NCBI RefSeq assembly: GCF_033568475.1
Contig: NC_133123.1
Span: forward strand, 151,233,753-151,297,752
Origin: Henckelia pumila
Lineage: Eukaryota > Streptophyta > Magnoliopsida > Lamiales > Gesneriaceae
DNA length: 64,000 bases
Direction of reading: 5' to 3'
The position numbers and the translations under genes were made by a program. Positions 10,233 through 22,319 of the stretch are shown here, piece after piece; the stretch's first letter is position 1; the number at the start of each line of letters is the position of its first letter. Under the pieces are notes generated by a model. It worked only from the letters and a program-made list of their open reading frames with translations, did no database searches and was not told where the DNA came from.

Positions 10233-13200
10233 ATGGCTTCTAGACGAATTTCCCGCCGTAGAGATGATCAACCTCCACCTCCACCTCCACCTCATCCACG
10301 TGAGCAGCTTTCAGCATTGGAGAGGGCCAGTGCTAATACAATGGTTGGGATTTTCTGCGTGCAGGAAGGATTTTAGTTGGGGGCAACTCCACATTTGCGT
10401 TGCTAGATTCAGGAGCCACGCATTCGTTTATCTCCCTGGAGTTTATCAGACGGATAGGTATCACACCTGAGGTAGTTACCATAGGGTATGATGTCACCAT
10501 GCCGTCTGGACAGATTCTTACTACCACTAGCATCATCAGGGGTTTGGAGTTAGAGCTTCAGGGACACTCCATCAGGGCCGATCTAGTGGTTTTGCCAATG
10601 ATCGGGTTTGACTTGATTTTGGGTATGGACTGGCTGATAGTTAATGGAGCTTCGATTGATTTCCGTCGGAGGACAATATCAGTGAAACCTTCTGAGGGCA
10701 ACTCGTTTATTTTCCTTGCATCTCAGAGCAGCAGTGCTTCAAATATTATCTCCTTTGTTCGTGCGAGAAAATTATTGCGATGAGGTTGCCAGGGGTTTCT
10801 TGCCAGTGTTGTGACAGCGTCAGAACCGGTTAGTAGATCTTTATCAGATATAGATGTTGTTCGTGATTTTTTGGATGTATTTCCGGATGAAGTTGCAGGA
10901 ATTCCACCAGTGAGAGAGGTGGAATTCAGTATTGAGTTGATGCCCGATACTGTGCCTATCTCTAAGGCACCGTACCGACTTGCTCTAACCAAGATGAAAG
11001 AATTGAAGGAGCAAATTCAGGAATTATTGGAGAAAGGCTTTATTCGCCCTAGCTTTTCTCCTTGGGGAGCGCCAGTATTATTCGTGAAGAAGAAGGATGG
11101 CAGCATGAGATTGTGTATTGACTACCGAGAGCTCAATAGGGTTACAGTGAAGAATAAGTATCCACTACCGAGGATAGATGATTTATTCGATCAGTTACAG
11201 GGAGCCTCGGTATTCTCCAAGATCGATCTGCGATCTGGTTATCACCAATTGCGGATTAGAGATGCAGATGTGTCCAAGACTGCTTTCCGCACACGTTATG
11301 GGCATTACGAGTTCTTGGTGATGCCATTTGGGTTGACCAATGCTCCAGCGGTATTCATGGATCTCATGAACCGGATATTTCAACCGTATTTAGATCAGTA
11401 TATCATAGTTTTTATTGATGATATATTGATTTATTCGAGGAGCATCGAGGAGCATAGACAACACTTGCAGATAGCTTTGCAGACTTTGAGAGAGCATCGA
11501 CTGTATGCAAAGTTCAGTAAGTGCGAGTTTTGGCTTGAGCAAGTGGCATTTCTTGGCCATGTTGTTTCTAGAGACGGAGTAGCAGTGGATCAGTCTAAGG
11601 TAGAGGCAGTGCAGAATTGGGGGACTCCGAAGAATGCATCGGAGATTCGCAGTTTCTTGGGTTTGGCAGGATACTACAGAAAGTTTATCAAGGGTTTTTC
11701 TTTTATTGCAGTGCCCTTGACATCCTTAACCAAGAAGAATGCGAAGTTTATGTGGAGTCTTGATTGTCAGAGGAGCTTTGACCAGTTGAACGAAGCACTC
11801 ACTTCTGCGCCAGTGTTGGCGATGTCAGTAGCACACCAGGAGTTAGTGGTGTACACCGATGCGTCTAAGCTAGGTTTAGGCGCCGTACTTATGCAGTGTG
11901 ACAGGGTCATTGCCTATGCGTCAAGACAGTTGAAGATTCACAAGCAGAACAATCCGACGCATGACTTGGAGCTAGCAGCAGTGGTATTTGCTTTGAAGAT
12001 CTGGAGGCACTATTTGTACGGTGAAAAGTGTAAGATTTTCACAGACCACAAGAGTCTCAAGTACTTCTTCACTCAGAAGGAGTTGAACATGAGACAACGC
12101 CGATGGTTGGAATTAGTGAAGGACTACGACTGTGACATTAGCTACCATCCGGGTAAGGCTAATGTGGTGGCTGATGCATTGAGTCGGAAAACTTCAGTGG
12201 CATCCTGTTTGACAGTACAGTTTCCACTTTAGGAGGAGATTCAGAGATTCGGTTTGGAGTAATATTCGGGCGGTCACGCACCGAGTTTGGCAGTGTTAGT
12301 AGTACAACCGAATCTTCGAGATCATATCAGGGATGGACAGCCTGCCGATGAGGAGTTGCAGCGTTTGAGGCAGAAGGATGAGGCCAAGGGCAATCTTCTT
12401 TTTTCTGTCAGTGATGGTATTATTCAGTACCGTGGTCGTATGTGCGTACCGAATATTGATCAGCTGAGGACTGAGATCCTGACAGAGGCTCACACATCTC
12501 CGTATTCCATTCATCCAGGAAGTACGAAGATGTATAAAGATTTGCAGACGTTGTATTGGTGGCCCGGCATGAAGAGGGATATCGCACGATTCGTATCTGA
12601 GTGCTTGACTTGTCAGCAGGTCAAGGCAGAACACCAGCATCCGACAGGGTTTCTTAATCCTCTACCCATTCCAGTATGGAAGTGGGAGAACATCACGATG
12701 GACTTTGTAGTTGGCCTTCCGAGGAGTACTAGAGGATGTACAGCTATTTGGGTGATTGTGGACAGACTCACCAAGTCAGCTTATTTCTTGCCGATGAGGA
12801 CTACCTACTCGTTGACACAGTATGCAGAGCTTTACATCAAGGAGATTATTAGACTGCATGGCATCCCATTGTCCATAGTATCAGACATAGATCCAAGATT
12901 TACGTCTGCTTTCTAGAAGAGTTTGCACACAGCATTGGGCACTAGACTACTGTTCAGTACAACCTTTCATCCCCAGACAGATGGACAGTCTGAGAGAGTG
13001 ATACAAGTCCTCGAGGACTTATTGAGGGCTTGTGTCATCGTTTTCCAGGACTCTTGGGAATCGAGATTGCCGTTAGTGGAGTTCACCTATAACAACAGTT
13101 ATCAAGCGTCTATAGATATGACTCCTTATGCAGCTCTCTATGGGAGGAGATGTAGATCTCCTTTGCACTGGGATGAGGTTGGCGAGAGAGTTCTACTTGG

Positions 13201-13738
13201 TCCCGAAATTGTGCAGAAGACTACTGATATTGTGACTCAGATTCGGGATCGTATGAGTACTGCTCAAAGTCATCAGAAAAGCTATACTGATACTCGACGA
13301 CGAGATTTGGAGTTCACGGTGGGTGATCATGTGTTTCTGAAAGTATCACCTATGAAAGGGGTGATGCGATTTGGCAAGAGGGGCAAGCTTAATCCTAGGT
13401 ACATTGGGCCATTTGAGATTCTGGAGAGAGTTGGCACGCTGGCCTACCGTTTGATGCTACCACCAGACCTTGCGGCAGTACACAACGTATTCCATGTATT
13501 CATGCTTCGGAGATACATCTCGAACCATTTGCATGTGTTGGATTACGAGCCTCTACAGTTGACACCGGAGTTAGCATTTGAAGAGAGGCCAGTTCGGATA
13601 TTGGCTAGGGAATAGCGGAGACTGAGGACGCGGGTCATACCGATGGTCAAAGTCCAATGACTGAATTATTCGGAGGAGGAAGCCACTTGGGAGACCGAGG
13701 CGGACATGAGAACTCGTTACCCGGAGTTATTCGGGTAA
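10233..13738 (+). pseudogene. Gypsy gag-pol: gag mostly deleted, pol with nonsense mutations
   Basis: A gag start at 10233 (MASRRISRRRDDQ, then a proline run) reaches the protease after losing most of gag. Protease LLDSGATHSF lies near 10400; RT-RNaseH at 10811-12232 has [22 protein letters not shown] and [10 protein letters not shown]; zinc-binding integrase and DFVVGLPRS follow at 12287-12916, and the integrase C-terminus runs at 12923-13615. Remains of a chromodomain-like end (EEATWETEADMRTRYP) reach about 13735. All pol pieces are in one frame, broken only by stops at 10781, 12230, 12260, 12914 (a Trp position), 13613 and one further on. There are no pol frameshifts, which fits C-to-T type decay. 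Confidence 0.88.
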
Positions 13739-13783
13739 GTACCTTAATTTCGAAACCAAAATTTATTTTAAGGGGGGGAGAAT

Positions 13784-16360
13784 TGTAACACCCGAAAATT
13801 TTAAAACGTAAATCCGCATGCATAATTAAGAGAAATAAATTTTTAAAATAAGGGTTAAATGAATTTATGTGTTATTATGTGAATTATATGCATGATTTAA
13901 TTTATTTTAGCATTTAACCCGCTATTTTAGAATTTTTAGATTTTTGAGGATTTTATTTATTTGATCGCGTAGACGGGACCGTGGACGGACGAGATACCAA
14001 CTTTTGAGCCAAAAATATTTTTATGAGTTTTTGAGCCTTAAAATAATATTTTAAGGTATTTTGTCAAGAAAATTTTAGTATTTATTTATATATTTATTTA
14101 AGGATTTATTTTTAGCCAAAATAAATCATTTTAATGACTTTTGTTAATATTTAAAAATAGCTTATTATATTATTTCTGGATTTAGCTTCTCCCATCAGAT
14201 TATTATTATTTATTAGGGGTTTTTAAATATTAGTTTTATGGAATAATATTTATATTATTAGAAATATTTTTTTTAACCTATTATTTATACCTAAACCTAC
14301 CCCAAACCCCACCTCACACCCTTCCAACCGACAACCCTCCCCTCCACCTTCTTCCACACGTTTCAACAGAAGCAAGCAAGAACCCATACACGCACGTTTA
14401 GCTTAAAATAAATCATCAAGGCATGTTTAATTCTTTTCCTTGAACACCATATAAGCTATATACAAGTTGTTTTGTCAGATTCATTGTGATTTGTGCAGAT
14501 TTTTACAAGTTCATGCAGGATCTTGAATTTTATTCCTAAATATTACATGTTCTTGGTTTGTTTGAATGCCTCTCACGTTTTCATGGCATGGTGAAGGTCC
14601 AAGCGGCTGACTCACTCCTAGGGGCGTGCCTTAGTGTCTCTAGGGTCAGAGGATGTTGTTGGTTTGAATGGATTAAGGGCTGGTACAAAGCTTGTCCATG
14701 ATTCGAGTCATGGTGGTAGCAGATTCGGGTTTCGGGGAAGGGGGAAACTGCGGCCATGCAGGGCTGGTTTAGGTCCGATGGCTGCCATGGTTAGGACCGC
14801 CCAGACGTGGGCTACGTCTGGGCGGCGGCGCTCCGGCCAGGGGCGGCCGGAGCTGGCCGGCATCAGGTCATGAAGGCCTGCTGCTCGCAAGGCCGTAGCA
14901 AGGAAGGGGAGGGGGATCGGGTTTGGGGCTGGGGCTGGGTTTGGGCCGAGTCCTGGGGGTCCGGTTCGGGTCAGGGTCATAGTGGGTCGGGTCAGGTGGT
15001 CCGGGTTTGGGTTAGGTGGGCCGGGCTTGGGTATTTTAATTTTTAAGTATTTAATAGTTTTAAGTGTATTTCGGGTATTTTAATAATTAGTTAGAAAATT
15101 ATTTGGACCTCCAAATAATTTTTTTGGGACTTAAATAATTTATTTAAGTTAGCTCAATGATTTTTATGGGCTTGAGAGCTCACGAATATTTTTGGGCCAG
15201 TCAATGCATTTTTGGGTCAGTCTAGAATTTTATTGGGTTTAATTAAGTTAATGGGCTTAAATATTTTATTTAGGCCCAGTTAAGTTTAATTAAGTTATTT
15301 GGGCTAAGATATGATTATTGGGCTTTATTTAAGTTTAATGAGCTTAGAGTGAGTGATCAGCAGTCTGGACCAACCCATGAAAAATAACTAAGTCCGGAAT
15401 ATATATTTAATTATTTTATGCATGAAATTTATATTTTAAGTATAAATATATTTATTATGAAAATGAATTAAATATATATTACGGACATCTTTTCAGTGCA
15501 TGCATACATGAAATATTCAGTTATGTTATGATCATGATTAAGAGTTGAGCAATAAAATATTTTTATGATGGGAGTTGAAGTGGTGTGACATCACAGTTCA
15601 GAGGTGGTTTACCACCAGCACAGTTCAGGAGGTAGTTTACTACCGGCATAGAGGTGACTTGACACCGCCACGTACATTTATTTAAGAGACTGATCAGTCG
15701 GCACAGATTTAGTCACACTCACAGATATAACCATAGACCGTTTAGAAAATAATATGCTCAACTATGTTCAGTAAGCTCAGTATGTTCAGTTATGATTATG
15801 TTCAGTCAGATAACCATGATATTTTTTATCGCATGCATGTTCATGTACAAGTATATGTATTAGTATGATTACGTGATGCATTATTTTAACCCTTGTTATA
15901 CAAGATTAGACATGTTAGGCCTCTAGGCTCACTACGCTTATATGGTGCAGGTGAGTACGTTGATGACACGATAGCTCCGACTGGTGGTGAGGGCCTATGA
16001 GTTCACACGCAGACGGCACCCGTGACCGATGCTATTATTGTTTTTATGTCTTGATATTTTAATCAGTTATTTTAAATAAGTCTTCCGCATATATTTTTAT
16101 GATGATTTCAAAATATTATTTTTATTATGTATGCTTGGCGAGTTGAATGTTGGTTTGGGATTTTATTTAGAGTATTGTATGTTACAAGATTTTATTACAT
16201 TTGTTACTCAGTTATGTAAATTGTCAAGTTTCTTATTAAATGTTATTTTAAGTATTTGTACATATATGTATGGGCATATATGTATTCTTAGTATTATTCA
16301 TTTTTAAGTATTTTTAAATGTTTAAAAAAAATTAGCATTTTATAAGATCGAGTCGTTTCA
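13784..16360 (+). repeat. Gypsy right LTR, 2577 bp
   Basis: It starts TGTAACACCCG after a polypurine tract and ends gtcgtttca. A GC-rich stretch at 14690-15040 (repeated gggtc/ggtccgg motifs) creates overlapping spurious ORFs on both strands. Near 15590-15680 short repeats (gtggtttaccaccag, gtagtttactaccgg) occur. Confidence 0.85.
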
Positions 16361-16986
16361 ATTTTTGTCAATTTTTAACTGAAAAGGGTATGTATGCTAC
16401 AAATTTTGAAACACAGTGGGTTATTAGCTTAAAAAATTTTCATAGGGGGTTATCAGCAAACACGCGATTTCACAGTGGTGATGTATGCAATTTTCCCTAT
16501 ATTTTATTTTTTTAGTTGCAGTTTTATATGCAAAATCGTTTTCGCGGTTTTAAGTGGTTGCGGTCGGTTCATGATTTTTTTTAATGATAAGTAAAATGAA
16601 AAAAAAATAGAAGTATTCAAATTATTTAGAACAATGAATGAGAACTCTAGTAAACAAAATAAAACTAGATAAAATAAGAATCAAGCAACAAAATAAAATT
16701 AATCAATTATAATATATCTTGCCATAACAAAACACCCACAAACAATCCAGCATATTGTGTATATAATGTGTTCATTAGTAAATATAACCCTAGCGAAATA
16801 AAACTATACACGGCGGTGCGGAACGGTGCGGTTTTGGCCAAAAATTATAACCGAACCGTGGGGCCGGTGCGGTTCTCTATTTTTTTTTGAACCGCGGTTT
16901 TTAGAAAAAATAAGATACGGCAGGGCGGGGCGGACCGTTCGGTTCGAGCGGTTTTTTTTTAAAATATGATCAGCCCTAGTGTCATT

Positions 16987-17016
16987 GATTACAAAGGAGT
17001 AAATGTTTTGTTTTGA
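16987..17016 (+). pseudogene. Displaced original C-terminal tail of NLR-2
   Basis: Directly after the right hAT TSD, ten codons read DYKGVNVLF and a TGA stop, the same tail type as NLR-1, NLR-3 (DYKGEDVLF) and NLR-4 (DKEGEDVLF). The 3' flank after it (attattgtaagaatttgtgt) also matches the NLR-3 3' flank. This fixes the hAT insertion within the NLR-2 coding sequence. Confidence 0.9.
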
Positions 17017-17620
17017 GCAATTGTTATGCCAGCATTTGAAAGAGATTATTGTAAGAATTTGTGTCTATAAAATTTTTGTTTGACAATTAATCGAAAATCA
17101 AATTAAGACTATGAAGTATTGAATTTTTTTTTTTTTGAAGGTATGAAGTATTGAATTTAAATTAAGAAGTTGTACAGTGTACTTTTGGTCATATACTTCT
17201 TTTTAAGCTTATTATCATATTCGAACATCCAATAACATTCATGACTCATTTCAAGAGTTTTAATGGATGATTTCTTATTTCAAAAAAATATTAAATGTCT
17301 ATATATGATATTATCAAATATCGATTTTCAATCACGAATTCAAGAAGAGAAAATATTGTCTTGATTTTTAAATTGTGATATTACTACTTTGACCATAAAT
17401 TTTTATTGGTTGGAACTTGGGATATTTTACTTATGGTAATTATTGAAAATTGAGTGTTAAAGTTAATATCTGAATTGCGACTTTCAATTTCTGACAATAT
17501 ACTTGTCAACATATATATAACTTTTAAAAAGTCATGAAAAAGCGCCAACTTTAGTGTGATTAAGCTTGATGCGTAGCTTTGCTTTTGACAAAAGCATTAC
17601 TCGTCGGTGGATTATATTAT
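17017..17620. other. AT-rich 3' flank and spacer
   Basis: The first about 100 bases match the 3' flanks of NLR-3 and NLR-4. Nothing else is recognised. Confidence 0.6.
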
Positions 17621-17964
17621 GGGAGTGTTTACCATCACTAAAAAAAAAGTGATTGTTAGCTTTTAGCTTTAAAAAATTATTTTTGTGTGTTTGTTAAATT
17701 TAGATTATGTGTTAGCTTATGTTTAACTTAATTAAAATCCAAAAGCTAGTCATGTGCTGATTATGATTCTCCAAAAGTGATTCTAATAACAAGGTCATTG
17801 TTAAAATCACTTTAATAACTTATTTATCAAACACTAGCCAACTTTGATTTTTATATTTTTCACATGTGTTTTCAAACACTCCCAACTTTTGATTTTTCTA
17901 AACTTTTTTATAATCTATAAATTAATTACTTTTACAAAAAACACAATCTATTACAAACACTCCC
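17621..17964. mobile_element. MITE-like element
   Basis: GGGAGTGTTT at 17621-17630 is mirrored by aaacactccc at 17955-17964, with a second internal aaacactccc near 17874. The inside is AT-rich without ORF. A clear target-site duplication was not found. Confidence 0.5.
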
Positions 17965-18022
17965 TAAAATGAAAGAAGCATGAAAAAGCATTAAAAATTT
18001 GAGGAACACTTTCAAATCTCAA

Positions 18023-18120
18023 ATATTTCAGCAGGAATATGCTCCACATGAGAATCAAATCCGCAATACTGAGAAATTTCTTCTTACGTCATCTCAAATC
18101 TTATCAACTCACCTATACCC
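18023..18120 (-). mobile_element. SINE head fragment, copy 3
   Basis: It corresponds to the tRNA-like head of the SINE at 4411-4660 (box B-like agaatcaaatccgc, box A-like atcaactcacctata, both read in reverse). The body is absent. It sits upstream of NLR-3, as the others sit upstream of NLR-2 and NLR-4. Confidence 0.5.
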
Positions 18121-18365
18121 CGATGAATTTCATCTTTTGACGTTTCAAATATAATAGTGCAACATCATTAATATACAGTGTTATTTAATAATATATATAT
18201 AATATTGCTTCCAGCTGTTTCCCACATGCTAACTAATTAATTAATTAATCCAAGGTTTGATAAAATAAAAAAATAAAAGAGTCAACTACTTATTTATTTA
18301 CAGGCAAGAATGAGCGTTCCCACAAATTAAAGCTGCACTATTTTTGTCTTCAGTTCCCACTTCCC

Positions 18366-19247
18366 ATGGCAGCGTATGCTGCGCTTCTTGCTCTTGCTCG
18401 ATCATTGCAAGATATTTTGGATCTTGAACAATATATCGATCCTCTACACAAACCAAAAATCATTTCTCTCCATGAAAAAGTTGATTTTATTGTTACTTCC
18501 CTTGAAAATTATTCAGACAAGCATCATGGAAAGCTTGATTGTGTGGGAAATGGGATCAGAAAAGCTGCATTTGAAGCTCAAGATTTCATGGATTCGTGTT
18601 ATTATTCACTATCAACTACTGATGACGATGATGATGGGAGTTCTTCTTCAGAGGCTAATGGCGACGAGGTGAACTTGGATCGAGGCTTAACCATGGCGTC
18701 TGAAAGAATTGATTTTATTTGGGAAGAGACCATGAAGATGAACAACAGTACTGACACATCACAAGATCTCCCATCCGAATATTATTCATATCCTGTTGAC
18801 CGTTCATCTACAGCCAAAAACTTGGTTGTGGGATTTGATGATGACTTGAAAGCTATCGAAGAAAGGTTATACGAAGATTCTGTTAAGCTTCGAATCATCC
18901 CAATTGTCGAGATGGGGGGAATGGGGAAGACGACGCTAGCAAGAAGAGCCTACGAGGATTCAATCCTTTCTCAATACTTTGACAAATGCGCATGGATCAC
19001 AGTGTCACAAGAGTATCAAAGGAGAAAGATTCTTTCGGGGCTTTTGAAGTCTCTCAAGAATGAACAATCTGCAGATAAAAGCGAAGCAGAAGTGGCAATA
19101 CTAGCGTATCAAAATCTCATTGGCAGACGGTATCTCATTGTGGTTGATGATATATGGAGCACCAAAGCTTGGAATGATTTGAAGATGATATTCCCAGATG
19201 ACGGCAATGGAAGTAGGATCTTGTTGACCAGTAGAATATTGGAGGTG
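18366..19247 (+). pseudogene. NLR-3, piece 1: CC and first half of NB-ARC
   Basis: Starts MAAYAALLALARSLQ like NLR-2 and is nearly identical to it over the CC domain and linker (one Thr codon fewer before the Asp run). The P-loop reads VEMGGMGKTT: the first glycine is replaced by glutamate (GGG to GAG), which should harm nucleotide binding. Kinase-2 YLIVVDDIWS and GSRILLTSR are present. Homology ends at ggaggtg (19247), where a gypsy LTR begins; a TGA at 19248-19250 closes the frame after 294 codons. The rest of NB-ARC and the first LRRs are missing from the window. Confidence 0.9.
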
Positions 19248-19384
19248 TGATAGAAGTTGTTCGAGAAGCTACTCTCCTAATAACAGAGAAAAGAAAAATT
19301 GCAGAAGAAATGGGACAATTGAGAAGTTTTCTATTTTCCAAACATAATCGTTCATGCATGGAGTCTATGTATTTATATGCTTTG

Positions 19385-20203
19385 TGTTAGGAATCAATCC
19401 AGATAAGTTTGGTATTCCGAGAATTCACAGACAAACGATCACACAGATAAGAACAATAATCTCCTGTAAGTAGATGAACCCAATTCACACAAATCAATCA
19501 ACCAACTCACGCAAAAGTGATTAAACAACACAAATATTTACGTGGTTCGGCAAAGATTTGCCTACGTCCAAGGAAGAGCAACACACACTTTTATTAATCA
19601 CCAACAGAAAACAACCAAGCTCAAGAACAGAGCTTATTACAGAGATGGACTCAGACAAAACTTATCAAGCTAGATACAGACACGATTCAAGCCATTGATA
19701 CTTGAATCTTTCCGTCACAATCTACGCTTAGTTTTTCTTCTCCGAAATCTCTCCTTCTTCTCTCACAAAATTTTATGAAGAATTTTGATTTTCTGTTCTT
19801 CTCGTTGCGGCCATCTTCCATCTGTATTTATAGAGAATTAAACCGACTTTCATCTTGGGCTTTAGGTCAACAATAACTTATGACCCAATTATAAAGTCAA
19901 CACGGTCCTGCCCGATAAGCCTTCATTCATCAGTCTGATCTGCCCTCGTACATCGATATGCTTCGATCTGCTTCCAAGTGTATAGCTTCTAGGACACTTC
20001 ATCTGACTTCTACCCAAGTCACAGCACTCGAGCAATCTATCTGCATGAACTCATCCGAAGACTTATCTGACCATCACATCGATCTGATCTCAGTATTCGA
20101 TCTGCACCATGAACTCATCTGATCACCGAGCTCATCTGATCTGTACTATTTGATCCGATCCCTTCTCTATTCTTATTCAATCTGATAGAAGCATACTTCA
20201 ACA
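19385..20203 (-). repeat. Copia 3' LTR, 819 bp
   Basis: Plus-strand ends TGTTAGGAATC and cttcaaca; equal in length and very similar to 33844-34662. Confidence 0.92.
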
Positions 20204-20258
20204 AACTCCACCTTGATTCTGTCAGGTTGAATGCTGCTCTCCATCCCAGCCTCCTTGG

Positions 20259-21697
20259 CTAATTTCCAATCACCGCATTAACTAAGTCCAAACATTTCTT
20301 GAACTTAGCATACGGCAGTGACTTCGTCATAGCATCTGCAGTATTTTCTTCTGATGCTATCTTCACAAGGATCACATCTCCTTTTTCAATAACATCTCTG
20401 ACAAAATGCATCTTCACATCTACGTGTTTCGATCGTTCATGATAGACTTGGTGTTTCGTCAAGTGTATTGCACTTTGATTGTCACAGTGCACCATAACTT
20501 GATCTTGTTTTACACCCAACTCCGCTATCATTCCTTTTAACCACAATCCTTCCTTTATGGCCTCAGTAACAACTATGAACTCTGCCTCAGTAGTAGAAAG
20601 GGCAACCACTGACTGTAGATTTGACTCTAGGTGATCGTTGTGCCATATAAGGTGAACACATATCCAGTCAATGACTTCCTCGTGTCTAAGTTCCCAGCAA
20701 AATATGAATCCACATATCCAACTACCGGATCAATCCCATCTTGCTGTTTCTCAAACTTCAACCCCAACCCAGTTGTATTTATGAGATATCGGAGAATCCA
20801 CTTAAGAGCTTCCCAATGATATGTTCCCGGATTAGCCATAAATCTCGACACTACACTGATTGCGTATGCCAGATCAGGCCTACTACACACCATTCCATAT
20901 ATGAGACTCCCCACTCCACTAGCATATGGAATACCAGCCATCTTCATCTTGTCTTCCTCAATTTCATGTGATTGACCTGCAGATAGCTTCAAATGCTGTC
21001 CCAGAGGGGTCAAGACAGATTTTGCTTGATTCATATTATACCGCAGAACAACATTCTTAAAATAGTTCTTCTGACTCAGATGAATCTCCTGTCTTTTCCT
21101 GTTTCTCAGTATATCCATGCCCAGAATTCTTTTCGCTTCACCCAGATCTTTCATCTCAAACTCTGTGTTGAGCTGTTGTTTCAAGGATGATATCTATGTC
21201 CTACTTTTACTTGCAATCAATATATCATCAACGTAAATCAGTAGGTACAAGATAACCTGCTCATCATCCTTCTTCAGATAAACACATCTGTCATATTGGC
21301 TTCTCACAAAACCAATACCAATCATGAACTCATCAAACCTCTTGTTCCACTGCCTCGGACTCTGCTTCAACCCATACAATGATTTTCTCAGTAAGCAGAC
21401 CTAGTTCTGAGTTTTCTGATGTATGAAGCCCTTTGGTTGTTCCATATAAATGGTTTCTTCCAGGTCACCGTGTAGAAACGCAGTTTTCACATCCATCTGC
21501 TCAAGCTCCAAGTTGAGCTGGTTCACCAGTGCTAACATAATCCGGATGGAACAATGTTTCACCACTGGTGAATAGACTTCATTAAAATCTATCCCTTCTA
21601 CCTGACCAAAACCCTTTGCAACCAATCTTGCTTTATACTTGATCTGATCTGTACCAGGATTTCCTTCCTTTTGTTTGTAGATCCACTTGCATCCCAA
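20259..21697 (-). pseudogene. Copia RT and RNase H, broken
   Basis: RT motifs KARLVAKGFGQVEGIDF, QMDVKTAFLHGDLEE, LYGLKQSPRQWN and YVDDILIAS (21697 down to 21194) continue to 20627 in the same frame with two stop codons. RNase H (ALSTTEAEF, HCDNQSAIHL) at 20609-20259 is in another frame, so a frameshift lies near 20610-20630. The upstream join to integrase lacks about 150 residues where the Cassandra element sits. Confidence 0.88.
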
Positions 21698-21702
21698 AGT
21701 CT

Positions 21703-22319
21703 TCTCAACTATGCAGTCCCATACCTACACAGTCTCAGAATCCCTCTCATTCCGGCAGGATCGGTTCATTCATGTCTCCCTCCGCCTTGAAGCCTATCAG
21801 GAGCCGCTCATTGTCCGTGCAACCTCTTGGCACCGGCGATCACTCCCCGCCTCCTCAGCCCCGGGCGTCACATGCCCACCAGCTTCCGCTTGGTTCGTCC
21901 CCGAACCATACCGTACTAAGAGAGGTCGTCTCTGATACCATTTGTAACGACCCACTGTATCAAGACTGGTCTTTTCAGCATGCTTTTGTCCTCACTCACA
22001 CGCACCCTGAGAAACTTCCCAGGGGGTCACCCATCCTATAATTTTTCCAAGTCAAGCACGCTTAACTTTGGAGTTCTTATGTGATGAGCTTCCGAAAAGA
22101 AGATGCACCTTCTTGATATGAGTAGTATATATGAAATCTTTTAAACTCTCCTCAATTATGCAGTCCCATACCTACACAGTCTCAGAATCCCTCTCATTCC
22201 GGCAGGATCGGTTCATTCATGTCTCCCTCCGCCTTGAAGCCTATCAGGAGCCGCTCATTGTCCGTGCAACCTCTTGGCACCGGCGATCACTTCCCGCCTC
22301 CTCAGCCCCGGGCGTCACA
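21703..22319 (-). mobile_element. Cassandra TRIM with 5S-derived LTRs, one LTR truncated
   Basis: Minus-strand 5' LTR 21943-22319 (377 bp), short internal domain 21873-21942 (70 bp) and a 3' LTR fragment 21703-21872. The internal domain starts with tggtatcagaga (minus strand, about 21930-21940), a primer-binding site for initiator Met tRNA. The LTR holds the reversed 5S segments ggtcacccatcc and aagcacgcttaac. The truncated side coincides with lost copia pol, pointing to a post-insertion deletion. Confidence 0.85.

Larger units (their letters stand above)
9530..16360 (+). mobile_element. Ty3/gypsy chromovirus (Tekay-like), defective
   Basis: Left LTR 9530-10115 and right LTR 13784-16360 share the same first 586 bases starting TGTAACACCCG. 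The left LTR is truncated; about 2 kb of LTR plus the primer-binding site are lost. A polypurine tract aagggggggagaat (about 13770-13783) precedes the right LTR. Its right end is followed by ATTTT (16361-16365), matching ATTTT at 9112-9116 before the Cassandra LTR, so Cassandra and gypsy now share one TSD. Confidence 0.88.
8793..16497. mobile_element. MULE-type non-autonomous element nested in the hAT
   Basis: A perfect 9-bp duplication TATATTTTA lies at 8784-8792 and 16498-16506. The ends form a long imperfect inverted repeat (about 130 bp) sharing gaaatcgcgtgtttgctgat and the adjoining aaccccctatg. A 9-bp TSD and long TIRs ending in GGGAAAATTGC fit Mutator-like elements. Without the nested retroelements it would be only about 450 bp: 8793-9116 plus 16366-16497. 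No transposase. Confidence 0.85.
8710..16978. mobile_element. Non-autonomous hAT element inserted in the NLR-2 stop region
   Basis: A perfect 8-bp duplication GTGTCATT flanks it (8702-8709 and 16979-16986). Its ends are inverted: TACGAGTGATCA on the left, TAGGGCTGATCA from the right. Joining the flanks restores an NLR tail. Own sequence is only about 75 bases on the left (8710-8783) and about 470 on the right (16507-16978); the latter is rich in ggtgcggttttgg/aaccgaaccg motifs typical of plant hAT subterminal regions. The rest is nested younger insertions. There is no transposase. Confidence 0.88.

Noticed and set aside
14634-15046. Overlapping ORFs on both strands in a GC-rich stretch
   Set aside because: They lie inside a gypsy LTR, are low in complexity and overlap each other; GC-rich DNA lacks stops by chance.
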